Shown piece after piece: positions 1 through 7,638 of a DNA stretch of 34,499 bases. The position numbers were made by a program, and so were the translations under genes. The DNA comes from Paenibacillus amylolyticus (GTDB lineage Bacteria; Bacillota; Bacilli; Paenibacillales; Paenibacillaceae): NCBI RefSeq assembly GCF_001570725.1, contig NZ_BCNV01000015.1, positions 1-34,499 of the forward strand. Direction: 5' to 3'. Below the pieces are notes generated by a model, which worked only from the letters and a program-made list of their open reading frames with translations, made no database searches and was not told the origin of the DNA. The first letter of the stretch is position 1; every line of letters begins with the position of its first letter.

Positions 1-52
1 AGTGCAGCAATGCATGGAGCTGACCAGTACTAATCGGTCGAGGGCTTATCCA
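1..52 (+). rRNA. 23S rRNA, 3' end (partial)
   Basis: The first bases match the conserved 3' end of Bacillales 23S rRNA (GACCAGTACTAATCGGTCGA followed by GGGCTT). Only the last ~50 bases are in the window. The exact 3' end is approximate. It is followed about 77 bases later by 5S rRNA and a tRNA array, the usual order of an rrn operon on the plus strand. Confidence 0.93.
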
Positions 53-129
53 ATATGCAAGTTCTGATCGCGTGTTTCGTTTCGAATCTAGTTTTCAGAG
101 AACAACAACTCTGAAATGTAAGCTACGCG

Positions 130-246
130 TTTGGTGGCGATGGCGGAGGGGTTCCACACGTACCCATCCCGAACACGACCGTTAAGCCCTCTAGCGCCGA
201 TGGTACTTGGACCGCAGGGTCCTGGGAGAGTAGGACGCCGCCAAGC
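130..246 (+). rRNA. rrf: 5S rRNA
   Basis: A 117-base sequence with the conserved 5S core (CCCATCCCGAACACG) and self-complementary ends (TTTGGTGGCG with CGCCGCCAAG). It lies between the 23S end and the tRNA array. The ends are set by the terminal helix and are good to a few bases. Confidence 0.96.
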
Positions 247-249
247 GAA

Positions 250-271
250 ACCCCATTGGGGTATTTTTTTT
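250..271 (+). terminator. Possible terminator after 5S rRNA
   Basis: A short hairpin (ACCCC-ATT-GGGGT) followed by an eight-T run just after the 5S gene. The tRNA array starts only 13 bases later with no obvious promoter, so this is probably leaky or acts as a processing hairpin. Confidence 0.55.
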
Positions 272-284
272 CGAAAATTGATAA

Positions 285-358
285 GGGCCCTTAGCTCAGT
301 TGGTTAGAGCGCACCTCTGATAAGGGTGAGGCCGGTGGTTCGAGTCCACCAGGGCCCA
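285..358 (+). tRNA. tRNA-Ile (GAT)
   Basis: A 74-base cloverleaf with anticodon GAT at 319-321 and paired acceptor arms GGGCCCT/AGGGCCC. The 3' CCA is not encoded. First gene of the array behind 5S. Confidence 0.97.
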
Positions 359-392
359 TAGCAAGACCACAACAAGAAATACACCAGTGTAT

Positions 393-468
393 GGGGCCAT
401 AGCTCAGCTGGGAGAGCGCCTGCCTTGCAAGCAGGAGGTCAGCGGTTCGATCCCGCTTGGCTCCACCA
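393..468 (+). tRNA. tRNA-Ala (TGC)
   Basis: A 76-base tRNA with anticodon TGC at 426-428, a GGTTCGATCC T-arm and an encoded CCA end. Confidence 0.97.
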
Positions 469-469
469 T

Positions 470-545
470 TCCCTGATAGCTCAGTTGGTAGAGCACTCGA
501 CTGTTAATCGAGTTGTCACAGGTTCGAGCCCTGTTCGGGGAGCCA
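470..545 (+). tRNA. tRNA-Asn (GTT)
   Basis: A 76-base tRNA with anticodon GTT at 503-505 in stem CTCGA/TCGAG. Acceptor TCCCTGA pairs with TCGGGGA, and CCA is encoded. It starts two bases after tRNA-Ala. Confidence 0.97.
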
Positions 546-549
546 GTAA

Positions 550-621
550 GGCCCGTTGGTCAAGGGGTTAAGACACCTCCCTTTCACGGAGGTAACAGGG
601 GTTCGAATCCCCTACGGGTCA
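550..621 (+). tRNA. tRNA-Glu (TTC)
   Basis: A 72-base tRNA with anticodon TTC at 583-585 in stem CCTCC/GGAGG. Acceptor GGCCCGT pairs with ACGGGTC. CCA is not encoded. Confidence 0.97.
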
Positions 622-628
622 TATAGAT

Positions 629-704
629 GGAGGCTTAGCTCAGCTGGGAGAGCATCTGCCTTACAAGCAGAGGGTCGGGGGTTCGATCCCCTCAGCCTCC
701 ACCA
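629..704 (+). tRNA. tRNA-Val (TAC)
   Basis: A 76-base tRNA with anticodon TAC at 662-664 in stem TCTGC/GCAGA. Acceptor GGAGGCT pairs with AGCCTCC, and CCA is encoded. Confidence 0.97.
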
Positions 705-728
705 TATAACTTTTAACTTTTATAACGA

Positions 729-802
<74 letters not shown>

Positions 803-827
803 TTAACTTTCCTTGAGAAAGTATTAT

Positions 828-905
828 GGAACCGTGGTGTAGTTGGCCTAACATGCCTGCCTGTCACGCAGGAGATCGCGGGTTCGAATCCCGTCGGTTC
901 CGCCA
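828..905 (+). tRNA. tRNA-Asp (GTC)
   Basis: Anticodon GTC at 863-865 in stem CCTGC/GCAGG. Acceptor GGAACCG pairs with CGGTTCC. The discriminator is G and CCA is encoded. Confidence 0.97.
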
Positions 906-921
906 TTTTTTAATTAAGTAA

Positions 922-997
<76 letters not shown>

Positions 998-1016
998 TAT
1001 ATAACACCTGTAATAC

Positions 1017-1092
<76 letters not shown>

Positions 1093-1101
1093 TGTAATTC
1101 T

Positions 1102-1187
1102 GGAGGATTAGCGAAGCGGCCAAACGCATCAGACTGTAAATCTGCTCCCGTACGGGTTCGGTGGTTCGAATCCATCATCCTCCACCA
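1102..1187 (+). tRNA. tRNA-Tyr (GTA)
   Basis: An 86-base class II tRNA with the long variable arm expected for Tyr, anticodon GTA at 1136-1138 and encoded CCA. Confidence 0.97.
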
Positions 1188-1197
1188 GTTTTTCTAT

Positions 1198-1316
1198 GAG
1201 TCATTAGCTCAGTTGGTAGAGCACCTGACTTTTAATCAGGGTGTCGAAGGTTCGAGCGATAGAGCGTTTGACTACGAATCAAAAGGCCGGGAGTTCGAAT
1301 CTCTCAGGGCGCGCCA
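1198..1316 (+). pseudogene. Chimeric tRNA: tRNA-Lys 5' part fused to tRNA-Arg 3' part
   Basis: Bases 1198 to about 1256 are a normal tRNA-Lys from the acceptor 5' strand (GAGTCAT) through the anticodon arm (TTT at 1231-1233) and into the T-loop. There the sequence jumps into the D-loop end of tRNA-Arg (GATAGAGCG), with anticodon ACG at 1274-1276, and ends at the Arg acceptor strand with G and CCA. The two acceptor strands (GAGTCAT and AGGGCGC) do not pair, there are two anticodon arms, and the length is 119 bases. Neither tRNA can form. A deletion joining two neighbouring tRNA genes, or a sequence assembly error, would explain it. Confidence 0.9.
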
Positions 1317-1333
1317 TTATAACTTCATATTTT

Positions 1334-1412
1334 GCCGGCGTGGCGGAATGGCAGACGCGCTCGACTCAAAATCGAGTGGGAAACCGTGGAGGTTCGAGTC
1401 CTCTCGCCGGTA
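1334..1412 (+). tRNA. tRNA-Leu (CAA)
   Basis: Anticodon CAA at 1367-1369 in stem CTCGA/TCGAG. The D-arm (TGGCGGAATGGCAGACGCG) is typical of leucine tRNAs. The variable arm is short for a class II tRNA (about 11 bases). CCA is not encoded. Confidence 0.93.
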
Positions 1413-1419
1413 TAGATAA

Positions 1420-1493
1420 CGGGATGTAGCTCAGCTTGGTAGAGCACCTGGTTTGGGACCAGGGGGTCGCATGTTCAAATCGTGTCATCCCGA
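1420..1493 (+). tRNA. tRNA-Pro (TGG)
   Basis: A 74-base tRNA with anticodon TGG at 1454-1456 in stem CCTGG/CCAGG. Acceptor CGGGATG pairs with CATCCCG. CCA is not encoded. Confidence 0.97.
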
Positions 1494-1503
1494 TTGTTGT
1501 TAT

Positions 1504-1574
1504 GCGGGTGTAGTTCAATGGTAGAACTTTAGCCTTCCAAGCTAATAGCGTGGGTTCGATTCCCATCACCCGCT
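1504..1574 (+). tRNA. tRNA-Gly (TCC)
   Basis: A 71-base tRNA with anticodon TCC at 1536-1538 in stem TTAGC/GCTAA. Acceptor GCGGGTG pairs with CACCCGC. Last gene of the array. CCA is not encoded. Confidence 0.97.
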
Positions 1575-1584
1575 TAAATATTGT

Positions 1585-1622
1585 AAAGAAAGAGATGGTA
1601 CTCACCGTCTCTTTCTTTTTTT
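1585..1622 (+). terminator. Terminator of the rrn-tRNA operon
   Basis: A long hairpin (AAAGAAAGAGATGG paired with CCGTCTCTTTCTTT) ending in a run of Ts, eleven bases after tRNA-Gly. This is the natural end of the rRNA-tRNA transcript. Confidence 0.9.
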
Positions 1623-1822
1623 GCGTTCATAGGTATATTGGCCGTTGTAGTACACCATGATCACAGATTATATAGCTCACTAGCATGTACCAGTATGTAT
1701 CCAATCCTCACGAGAGATCGTTCCTCTCATAACTCTTAGTAATTGTGGAAATTTCTCAAATGGAACATGTCTAGCACAACACATCCTCCAACACTAAATC
1801 TAAGCTTCTTTATCACATTTTA

Positions 1823-1836
1823 TAAAAACGCTTACA
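1823..1836 (+). promoter_or_regulatory. cre-like catabolite-control site
   Basis: TAAAAACGCTTACA matches 13 of 14 positions of the Bacillus cre consensus TGWNANCGNTNWCA (the second base is A instead of G). It lies about 20 bases before the weak iol promoter candidate. CcpA control of inositol catabolism is known in B. subtilis, so glucose repression here is a reasonable inference. Confidence 0.45.
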
Positions 1837-1878
1837 AAAATAGCTTGCGTAAATCACCAGCCTGTAATACCATATCAA

Positions 1879-1890
1879 TTAAGCGCTTAA
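1879..1890 (+). promoter_or_regulatory. Operator O1, perfect palindrome TTAAGCGCTTAA
   Basis: A perfect 12-base palindrome with the central CG typical of LacI-family operators. It sits just after the candidate -10 of the iol promoter, where bound repressor would block initiation. The likely ligand protein is the LacI-family regulator at the end of the operon (9735-10742), but this is inference. Confidence 0.65.
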
Positions 1891-1900
1891 CCTTTAGGGG

Positions 1901-1912
1901 TAAGGCGCTTAA
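1901..1912 (+). promoter_or_regulatory. Operator O2, degenerate copy
   Basis: TAAGGCGCTTAA matches O1 in 10 of 12 positions, with the right half intact. Its centre is 22 bp from that of O1, about two helical turns, so a repressor would lie on the same DNA face. Confidence 0.5.
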
Positions 1913-1924
1913 ACTTAACTTAGA

Positions 1925-1936
1925 TTAAGCGCTTAA
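1925..1936 (+). promoter_or_regulatory. Operator O3, perfect palindrome TTAAGCGCTTAA
   Basis: An exact repeat of O1, centred 24 bp after O2 and 46 bp after O1, immediately before the iolD ribosome binding site. Two perfect copies 46 bp apart with a degenerate copy between them are very unlikely by chance. Confidence 0.65.
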
Positions 1937-1965
1937 CCCGTAGAGGAAAGGATGGCGATCATTTC

Positions 1966-3831
1966 ATGACAACAATTCGACTGACGATGGCTCAGGCATT
2001 GCTTCGATTTTTGGATCAGCAATATATCTCGGTTGACGGGGTGGAAACCAAGTTTGTGAAGGGCATCATCGGTATTTTTGGACACGGCAACGTAACAGGC
2101 ATTGGAGAAGCGCTGGAGCGTAGTCCCGGAAGCCTGACGTATATGCAAGGGAAGAACGAACAAGGCATGGTGCATACGGCAGCAGCCTATGCCAAGCAGA
2201 AGAACCGCAGACAGATCTATGCATGTACAACATCCATTGGACCTGGTGCTTTGAATATGATTACGGCAGCAGCTACCGCAACGGTGAACCGGATTCCGGT
2301 TTTATTGCTTCCTGGAGATAACTTTGCTACACGGGAACCAGACCCGGTGCTACAGCAGTTGGAAATAAGCAGTGATTATACAATTTCAGCTACTGATCCA
2401 TTCAAAGCCGTCAGTAAGTACTGGGATCGCATCGTTCGTCCCGAACAGTTGATGATCGCTGCTACACAGGCCATGCGTGTGCTAACCGACCCAGCAGAGA
2501 CCGGAGCAGTAACACTCGCACTGCCACAGGATGTGCAGGCGGAGGCGTACGATTACCCGGAATCGTTCTTTGCACGCAAAGTACATTATCTGGACCGTCG
2601 ACCGCCGGTACAGGCAGCCATTGAACGGGCAACGCAGCAGATTGCCCGTGGCAGAAAACCACTGCTCGTTGCAGGCGGCGGTGTGTTGTACTCTGAGGCA
2701 TCTGCTCAATTAGTGGAGTTCGCCGAGGCATTTGGTATTCCGATCGCCGAGACGCAGGCGGGTAAGAGCGCAGTCTCTTGGGACCACCCATTGAATGTGG
2801 GGGCCATCGGAGTTACTGGCTCTCTGGCAGCCAACAGGCTGGCGAGAGAAGCGGATGTGGTGATCGGCGTCGGTACCCGGTTCTCGGATTTCACGACGGC
2901 GTCCCGCTCTGCTTTTCAGCATCCGGAAGCGTCATTCATCAACATTAACCTAAACAGCATGGATGCCGCCAAGCTAGGTGGGGAAGCCATTCTGGCCGAT
3001 GCACGTGAAGGGTTGCAGGCTTTACAAAAGGAATTGCAGCAAAGACAATACCGCAGTGCATATGGCGCATCCGAAGTCGCTGACCTCCGAGTTGAGTGGA
3101 ATGCAGAAGTAGATCGGCTGTATGGAGCACAACATGAAGCTGGGCTCGCGCAGACTACAGCAGTCGGCGTAGTTAACCGGACGATTGATCCATCCTCCGT
3201 CATTGTGTGTGCGGCAGGCAGTCTGCCAGGCGATCTGCATCGTTTGTGGCGTGCGGCTGAACCAAAGACGTATCACATGGAGTATGGATTCTCCTGTATG
3301 GGGTACGAGGTAAGTGGAGCGTTCGGAGCAGCACTTGCCGAGCCGGATCGTGAAGTGTACGCAATGGTAGGGGATGGCAGTTATCTGATGCTGCATTCGG
3401 AATTTGTGACCAGTTTGCAGGAACAGAAGAAGATGACTATTTTATTATTCAACAACAATGGATTCCAATGTATTCATAATTTGCAGCGGGAACATGGTAG
3501 TGACGGGTTCGGCAATGAGTTCCGTTATCGGGAATCCGAGAGTGGACGATTGACCGGGGATTACATGCCAATGGACTTTGCAGCTCACGCCCGAAGCATG
3601 GGAGCCAAATCCTATAGAGCCGAGACAGCAGAACAGCTGGAACAGGCACTCCGAGATGCGAAGAACGAAACGGTGAGTACGTTGATTGAAATTCCGGTTG
3701 TGCCTGGAACCAATGCAGGTGGATACGAGTCGTGGTGGAATGTAGGTGTGCCAGAAGTGTCTACCGAGGAAAAGGTAGTGCATGCTCATCACACCATGCA
3801 AGCCAACCGTGCCAAAGCAAGACTCATCTAA
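1966..3831 (+). CDS. iolD: 3D-(3,5/4)-trihydroxycyclohexane-1,2-dione hydrolase IolD
   Basis: IolD opens the ring of the diketone formed from inosose, giving 5-deoxy-glucuronate. It is a cytoplasmic thiamine diphosphate enzyme. The 621 residues are close to B. subtilis IolD (about 637). The ThDP-activating glutamate is probably E65 in GKNEQGM. The cofactor/Mg motif starts with GDG at 469-471 and ends with the Asn run at 496-498 (NNNGFQC). The N-terminus (TTIRLTMAQALLRFLDQQY) fits the family start, which supports the ATG at 1966 although the purine-rich binding site is 14 bases away. First gene of the iol operon, behind three operator-like palindromes. Confidence 0.96.
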   Translation: MTTIRLTMAQALLRFLDQQYISVDGVETKFVKGIIGIFGHGNVTGIGEALERSPGSLTYMQGKNEQGMVHTAAAYAKQKNRRQIYACTTSIGPGALNMITAAATATVNRIPVLLLPGDNFATREPDPVLQQLEISSDYTISATDPFKAVSKYWDRIVRPEQLMIAATQAMRVLTDPAETGAVTLALPQDVQAEAYDYPESFFARKVHYLDRRPPVQAAIERATQQIARGRKPLLVAGGGVLYSEASAQLVEFAEAFGIPIAETQAGKSAVSWDHPLNVGAIGVTGSLAANRLAREADVVIGVGTRFSDFTTASRSAFQHPEASFININLNSMDAAKLGGEAILADAREGLQALQKELQQRQYRSAYGASEVADLRVEWNAEVDRLYGAQHEAGLAQTTAVGVVNRTIDPSSVIVCAAGSLPGDLHRLWRAAEPKTYHMEYGFSCMGYEVSGAFGAALAEPDREVYAMVGDGSYLMLHSEFVTSLQEQKKMTILLFNNNGFQCIHNLQREHGSDGFGNEFRYRESESGRLTGDYMPMDFAAHARSMGAKSYRAETAEQLEQALRDAKNETVSTLIEIPVVPGTNAGGYESWWNVGVPEVSTEEKVVHAHHTMQANRAKARLI

Positions 3832-3884
3832 TCCGGTTTGATATAGTGAACCACAATGTTGAACGACAAAGGAGACGTGGAGCA

Positions 3885-4787
3885 ATGAGCAAGCTGCCAT
3901 TCCAGCTTGGGATTCATCCGATCAATTGGGTCGGTGAAGATGTGAAGGAGCATGGTGATGCGACAACGTGTGCACAGATTCTGGATGACATTCAGCGTCT
4001 TGGGCTGACAGGTACAGAGATGGGACGTAAGTATCCAACCGATCCTGCTATACTGCGTGAGGAATTGAGTAAAAGGAATATTAATCTGGTCTCTCAGTGG
4101 AAATCGGTACTGTTCTCCGATCCGACGTATCGTCAGTCGGAGTTGGACAATTATCGCAGACATGCGGAATTTCTGCAATCCATGGGCAGTAAGGTGATCA
4201 GTACGGCGGAGGTAGGCGGATCACTTCATTTTGATCCAAGACGGACACCGAATGAAAAAGAAGTGCTCAGACTCAGCGAATCTGAATGGCATATCCTCGC
4301 TGAAGGGTTGAATGAAGCAGGAGCCATTGCCCGTGAACACGGGTTGAAGCTTACGTATCATCATCATGGAGGCACGGTGGTAGAACAACCGGATGAGATC
4401 GACCGACTGATGGAGCTAACCGATCCTTCTCTCGTGTATCTGCTCTATGACACAGGTCATGCCTACTATGGCGGAGCCGATCCACTTGAACTGCTGCGTA
4501 AACATTATGATCGGATCGCCTATATCCATCTGAAAGATATCCGCCCGCATGTGCTTGATGAAGCACGCGCGGAGCAATCCGACTTTGTCGGCTGTATTCG
4601 TAGAGGGGTGTTCACTGTACCAGGGGATGGATGCATTGACTTTGCTCCTATTCTGCAAGAACTGATCACACGAGGGTACGATGGCTGGGCGATGCTTGAG
4701 GGAGAGCAGGATCCGGCGATTCATAACCCGTATGAGTACGCCAAACGCTCCTTGAACTATATGGAGTCCTTATTCCAGCATAGCTGA
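3885..4787 (+). CDS. iolE: Inosose dehydratase IolE
   Basis: IolE removes water from 2-keto-myo-inositol (scyllo-inosose) to give the diketone substrate of IolD. The 300-residue product is a TIM-barrel protein of the xylose isomerase-like/AP endonuclease 2 superfamily. The conserved opening is LGIHPINW. The metal-site region includes YHHHGGTVVE and LLYDTGHAYYGG, and IHLKDIRP lies near the C-terminus. The reading frame extends upstream into iolD, but the ATG at 3885 has AAAGGAG ten bases before it and matches the family start. It begins 53 bases after iolD and is probably cotranscribed. Length agrees with B. subtilis IolE (297). Confidence 0.95.
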   Translation: MSKLPFQLGIHPINWVGEDVKEHGDATTCAQILDDIQRLGLTGTEMGRKYPTDPAILREELSKRNINLVSQWKSVLFSDPTYRQSELDNYRRHAEFLQSMGSKVISTAEVGGSLHFDPRRTPNEKEVLRLSESEWHILAEGLNEAGAIAREHGLKLTYHHHGGTVVEQPDEIDRLMELTDPSLVYLLYDTGHAYYGGADPLELLRKHYDRIAYIHLKDIRPHVLDEARAEQSDFVGCIRRGVFTVPGDGCIDFAPILQELITRGYDGWAMLEGEQDPAIHNPYEYAKRSLNYMESLFQHS

Positions 4788-4983
4788 TATAGGCATAGCG
4801 ATGGGGAGAGGACCATACCCATGAAGTGAAAAAGGAAGAAGGCCAGTAAGAGTATAACGTTACGATTGGAAAATAAACTGACCTACTCCAGCCGTGTAGT
4901 AATCCTCACGATGGAATGAGTAACTAGTCTAGATATCCATATACAACATGTAAAATCCCACCACAGAAAGGGGCTCACATGCA

Positions 4984-5994
4984 ATGACTTACGTATCCTT
5001 TCCCGTATCCAGGAAGAAGGATTTTACCGCGATTGGCCGTCTGTGTATCGACTTGAATGCCAATGAGATCAATCGCCCAATGGAAGAGACGATGACGTTT
5101 ACGAAATATGTGGGTGGCTCTCCGGCCAATATTACGATTGGCATGTCCAGACTGGGTATGGAGACAGCTTTTATCGGTAAGATCGCGGGTGACCAAATGG
5201 GCAGATTCATCCAGAGTTATCTGGAGAAGAACGGCATCGACACATCGAATGTAGTTACAGATGACACCGGAGCGGTGACAGGGCTCGCTTTTACCGAAAT
5301 CAAAAGCCCAACGGATTGCAGTATCCTAATGTACCGGGACAATGTAGCTGATCTGTTATTACAGGCGCAAGAGGTGCAGGAGCAGTTAATTTCTGACTCC
5401 AAAGTGCTGCTAATCTCAGGTACAGCCCTCGCGCAGAGCCCATCCCGTGAAGCCGTATTACAGGCACTTACGTATGCGAAAAAACATGGCACAGTTATTG
5501 TGTTTGATCTGGACTATCGCCCATACACATGGACATCGGACGAAGAGACGGCGGTCTATTATAACCTCGCAGCCGAGAAATGCGATATCATTCTGGGCAC
5601 ACGTGAAGAGTTCGACATGATGGAGACATTCGACCACAATCCGGATCATAGCGATCAGGTGACTGCGCAGAAATGGTTCGATTTCTCAGCGAACATCGTT
5701 GTAATCAAACATGGCAAGGAAGGTTCCATTGCTTATACGCGTGAAGGGCTTTCCCACCGTGCGGACAGCTATCCGGCAAAAGTGGTCAAAACGTTCGGTG
5801 CAGGCGATTCTTATGCGGCAGGGTTCCTGTATGGATTGATGCAGGGCTGGACGATTGAGCGCAGTATGGCGTACGGCAGTGGCGCAGCAAGTATCGTCAT
5901 TTCGAGCCACAGCTGTTCGGATGCGATGCCAACGGTGGAACAGGTAAATGACTACATCGAACGTTGCAATCGGGGCGAGATTACCGTGTCTTGA
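4984..5994 (+). CDS. iolC: 5-dehydro-2-deoxygluconokinase IolC
   Basis: IolC phosphorylates 2-deoxy-5-keto-D-gluconate with ATP, the step before aldol cleavage. The 336-residue product is a PfkB/ribokinase-family sugar kinase. GGSPANI (44-50) is the substrate-binding signature and TFGAGDS (270-276) carries the catalytic base D275 and the anion hole. The start is the ATG at 4984 with AAAGGGG ten bases upstream. A two-codon frame (ATG CAA TGA from 4979) overlaps this start and is probably chance. A 196-base gap with no recognised feature separates it from iolE. B. subtilis IolC is 325 residues. Confidence 0.94.
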   Translation: MTYVSFPVSRKKDFTAIGRLCIDLNANEINRPMEETMTFTKYVGGSPANITIGMSRLGMETAFIGKIAGDQMGRFIQSYLEKNGIDTSNVVTDDTGAVTGLAFTEIKSPTDCSILMYRDNVADLLLQAQEVQEQLISDSKVLLISGTALAQSPSREAVLQALTYAKKHGTVIVFDLDYRPYTWTSDEETAVYYNLAAEKCDIILGTREEFDMMETFDHNPDHSDQVTAQKWFDFSANIVVIKHGKEGSIAYTREGLSHRADSYPAKVVKTFGAGDSYAAGFLYGLMQGWTIERSMAYGSGAASIVISSHSCSDAMPTVEQVNDYIERCNRGEITVS

Positions 5995-6093
5995 AGCACG
6001 TTGCAATACTTTGATTAACACACTCATACAGATCAACATCAATGATATAAGTTCAACATAAGGGATCACACATAAGCGAAGGGAGACAGGGCT

Positions 6094-7569
6094 ATGGGAA
6101 AAGGAATTTCTGAAGCGTCTGCAACAGCGACAATGGTACAAAACTGGATCGGAGGTGCCTGGGTAACCCCAGCGTCAACTCGTACGGAGCCGGTTGTGAA
6201 TCCGGCGACGGAAGAAGTCATTGCACATGTGCCACTGTCCGAACAAGCGGACGTGGATCTGGCGGTTCAGACAGCACGAGAAGCGTTCAAGTCCTGGAGC
6301 GGCACACCGGTTCCACGCCGTGCACGTATTCTGTTCCGCTACCAGCAGCTGCTGGTGGAACATTGGGAAGAGCTCGCTCGCCTGGTGACGCTGGAGAACG
6401 GTAAAAGTTATGCCGAAGCGTACGGCGAGGTATTGCGTGGCATTGAATGCGTCGAGTTCGCGGCAGGTGCCCCGAATCTGATGATGGGCAAACAACTGCC
6501 TGACATCGCGACAGGACTGGAGTCGGGCATGTACCGCTACCCGATTGGTGTTATTGGGGGAATTACCCCATTCAACTTCCCGATGATGGTACCGTGCTGG
6601 ATGTTCCCGCTGGCTATTGCGTGCGGTAACACCTTTGTCCTGAAGCCGTCCGAGCGCACACCGCTACTGGCAGGCCGCTTGGCAGAACTGTTCAAGGAAG
6701 CGGGGCTTCCGGACGGCGTGCTCAACATCGTTCACGGTGCGCATGATGTCGTGAACGGGCTGCTGGAACATAAGGATATTCAAGCGATCTCCTTTGTCGG
6801 ATCACAACCTGTGGCTGAGTACGTCTACACTACTGCATCCAAGCATGGCAAACGGGTACAGGCACTCGCGGGTGCCAAGAACCACTCCATCGTTATGCCG
6901 GACGCCGATCTCGATCTGACGGTGAAAGAGATTACCAGTGCAGCTTTTGGTTCAGCAGGGGAACGTTGCATGGCATGTTCGGTTGTTGTGGCTGTGGGTG
7001 ATGTGGCTGACACACTCGTACAAAAGCTGGTAGAAGCAGCAGATCGTATTACTATTGGTAACGGTATGGATGAGGGTGTGTTCCTTGGTCCTGTCATCCG
7101 TGGACCACATAAAGAGCGTACACTCAGTTACATTGAATCCGGAGAGCAGGAAGGCGCTGCATTGATCCGGGATGGACGCAAAGATCAGGCGACAAGTGAA
7201 TCTGGTTATTTTGTGGGGCCAACGGTATTCGACCAAGTTGATAGCAATATGAAAATCTGGAAGGATGAAATCTTTGCTCCAGTACTCTCGGTGGCAAGAG
7301 TGTCTACGCTGGAGGAAGCGGTAGAACTGGCGAATCGTTCAGACTTTGCCAACGGGGCGTGTCTGTTCACCCGCAGCGGGGCGAGTATGCGTCAATTCCG
7401 TGAAACGATTGATGCGGGCATGTTGGGCATTAACCTGGGCGTACCTGCGCCAATGGCATTCTTCCCGTTTTCCGGGTGGAAGAAATCCTTCTACGGTGAT
7501 CTGCATGCCAATGGCACGGATGGTGTTGAATTCTACACTCGCAAGAAGATGGTAACGGCGCGCTGGTAA
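6094..7569 (+). CDS. iolA: Methylmalonate/malonate semialdehyde dehydrogenase (CoA-acylating) IolA
   Basis: IolA oxidises malonate semialdehyde, the product of the aldolase step, to acetyl-CoA and CO2 with NAD and CoA. The same family (MmsA) also acts on methylmalonate semialdehyde in valine breakdown. The 491 residues carry the aldehyde dehydrogenase fold: Rossmann-region motifs GGITPFNFPMM and FVGSQPVAEYVY, and GERCMACS with the probable catalytic C292. C295 is a second cysteine close by. The ATG at 6094 has AAGGGAGA upstream. Fourth gene of the operon, 99 bases after iolC. Its setting among iol genes favours the inositol role. Confidence 0.94.
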   Translation: MGKGISEASATATMVQNWIGGAWVTPASTRTEPVVNPATEEVIAHVPLSEQADVDLAVQTAREAFKSWSGTPVPRRARILFRYQQLLVEHWEELARLVTLENGKSYAEAYGEVLRGIECVEFAAGAPNLMMGKQLPDIATGLESGMYRYPIGVIGGITPFNFPMMVPCWMFPLAIACGNTFVLKPSERTPLLAGRLAELFKEAGLPDGVLNIVHGAHDVVNGLLEHKDIQAISFVGSQPVAEYVYTTASKHGKRVQALAGAKNHSIVMPDADLDLTVKEITSAAFGSAGERCMACSVVVAVGDVADTLVQKLVEAADRITIGNGMDEGVFLGPVIRGPHKERTLSYIESGEQEGAALIRDGRKDQATSESGYFVGPTVFDQVDSNMKIWKDEIFAPVLSVARVSTLEEAVELANRSDFANGACLFTRSGASMRQFRETIDAGMLGINLGVPAPMAFFPFSGWKKSFYGDLHANGTDGVEFYTRKKMVTARW

Positions 7570-7638
7570 CAACCAGAGTATAACTCGGGCTAAGGGGAAC
7601 GCACAGCCCACATGGACGCACATAGGGAGGATAACGGA

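Larger units (their letters stand above)
1623..1965 (+). other. Control region of the inositol operon, no gene
   Basis: No convincing coding sequence in these ~340 bases. The first 200 bases after the tRNA terminator show nothing recognisable. The last 145 hold a cre-like site at 1823-1836, a weak promoter candidate (TTGCGT at 1845-1850, TACCAT at 1868-1873, 17-base spacer) and three operator-like palindromes. A purine-rich ribosome binding stretch (AGAGGAAAGG, 1942-1951) stands 14 bases before iolD. A five-codon reading frame beginning at 1952 ends in a TGA that overlaps the iolD ATG. Confidence 0.6.

Noticed and set aside
1743..1928. A 61-codon frame before iolD
   Set aside because: It crosses the promoter and operator region, has no ribosome binding site and no protein-like composition.
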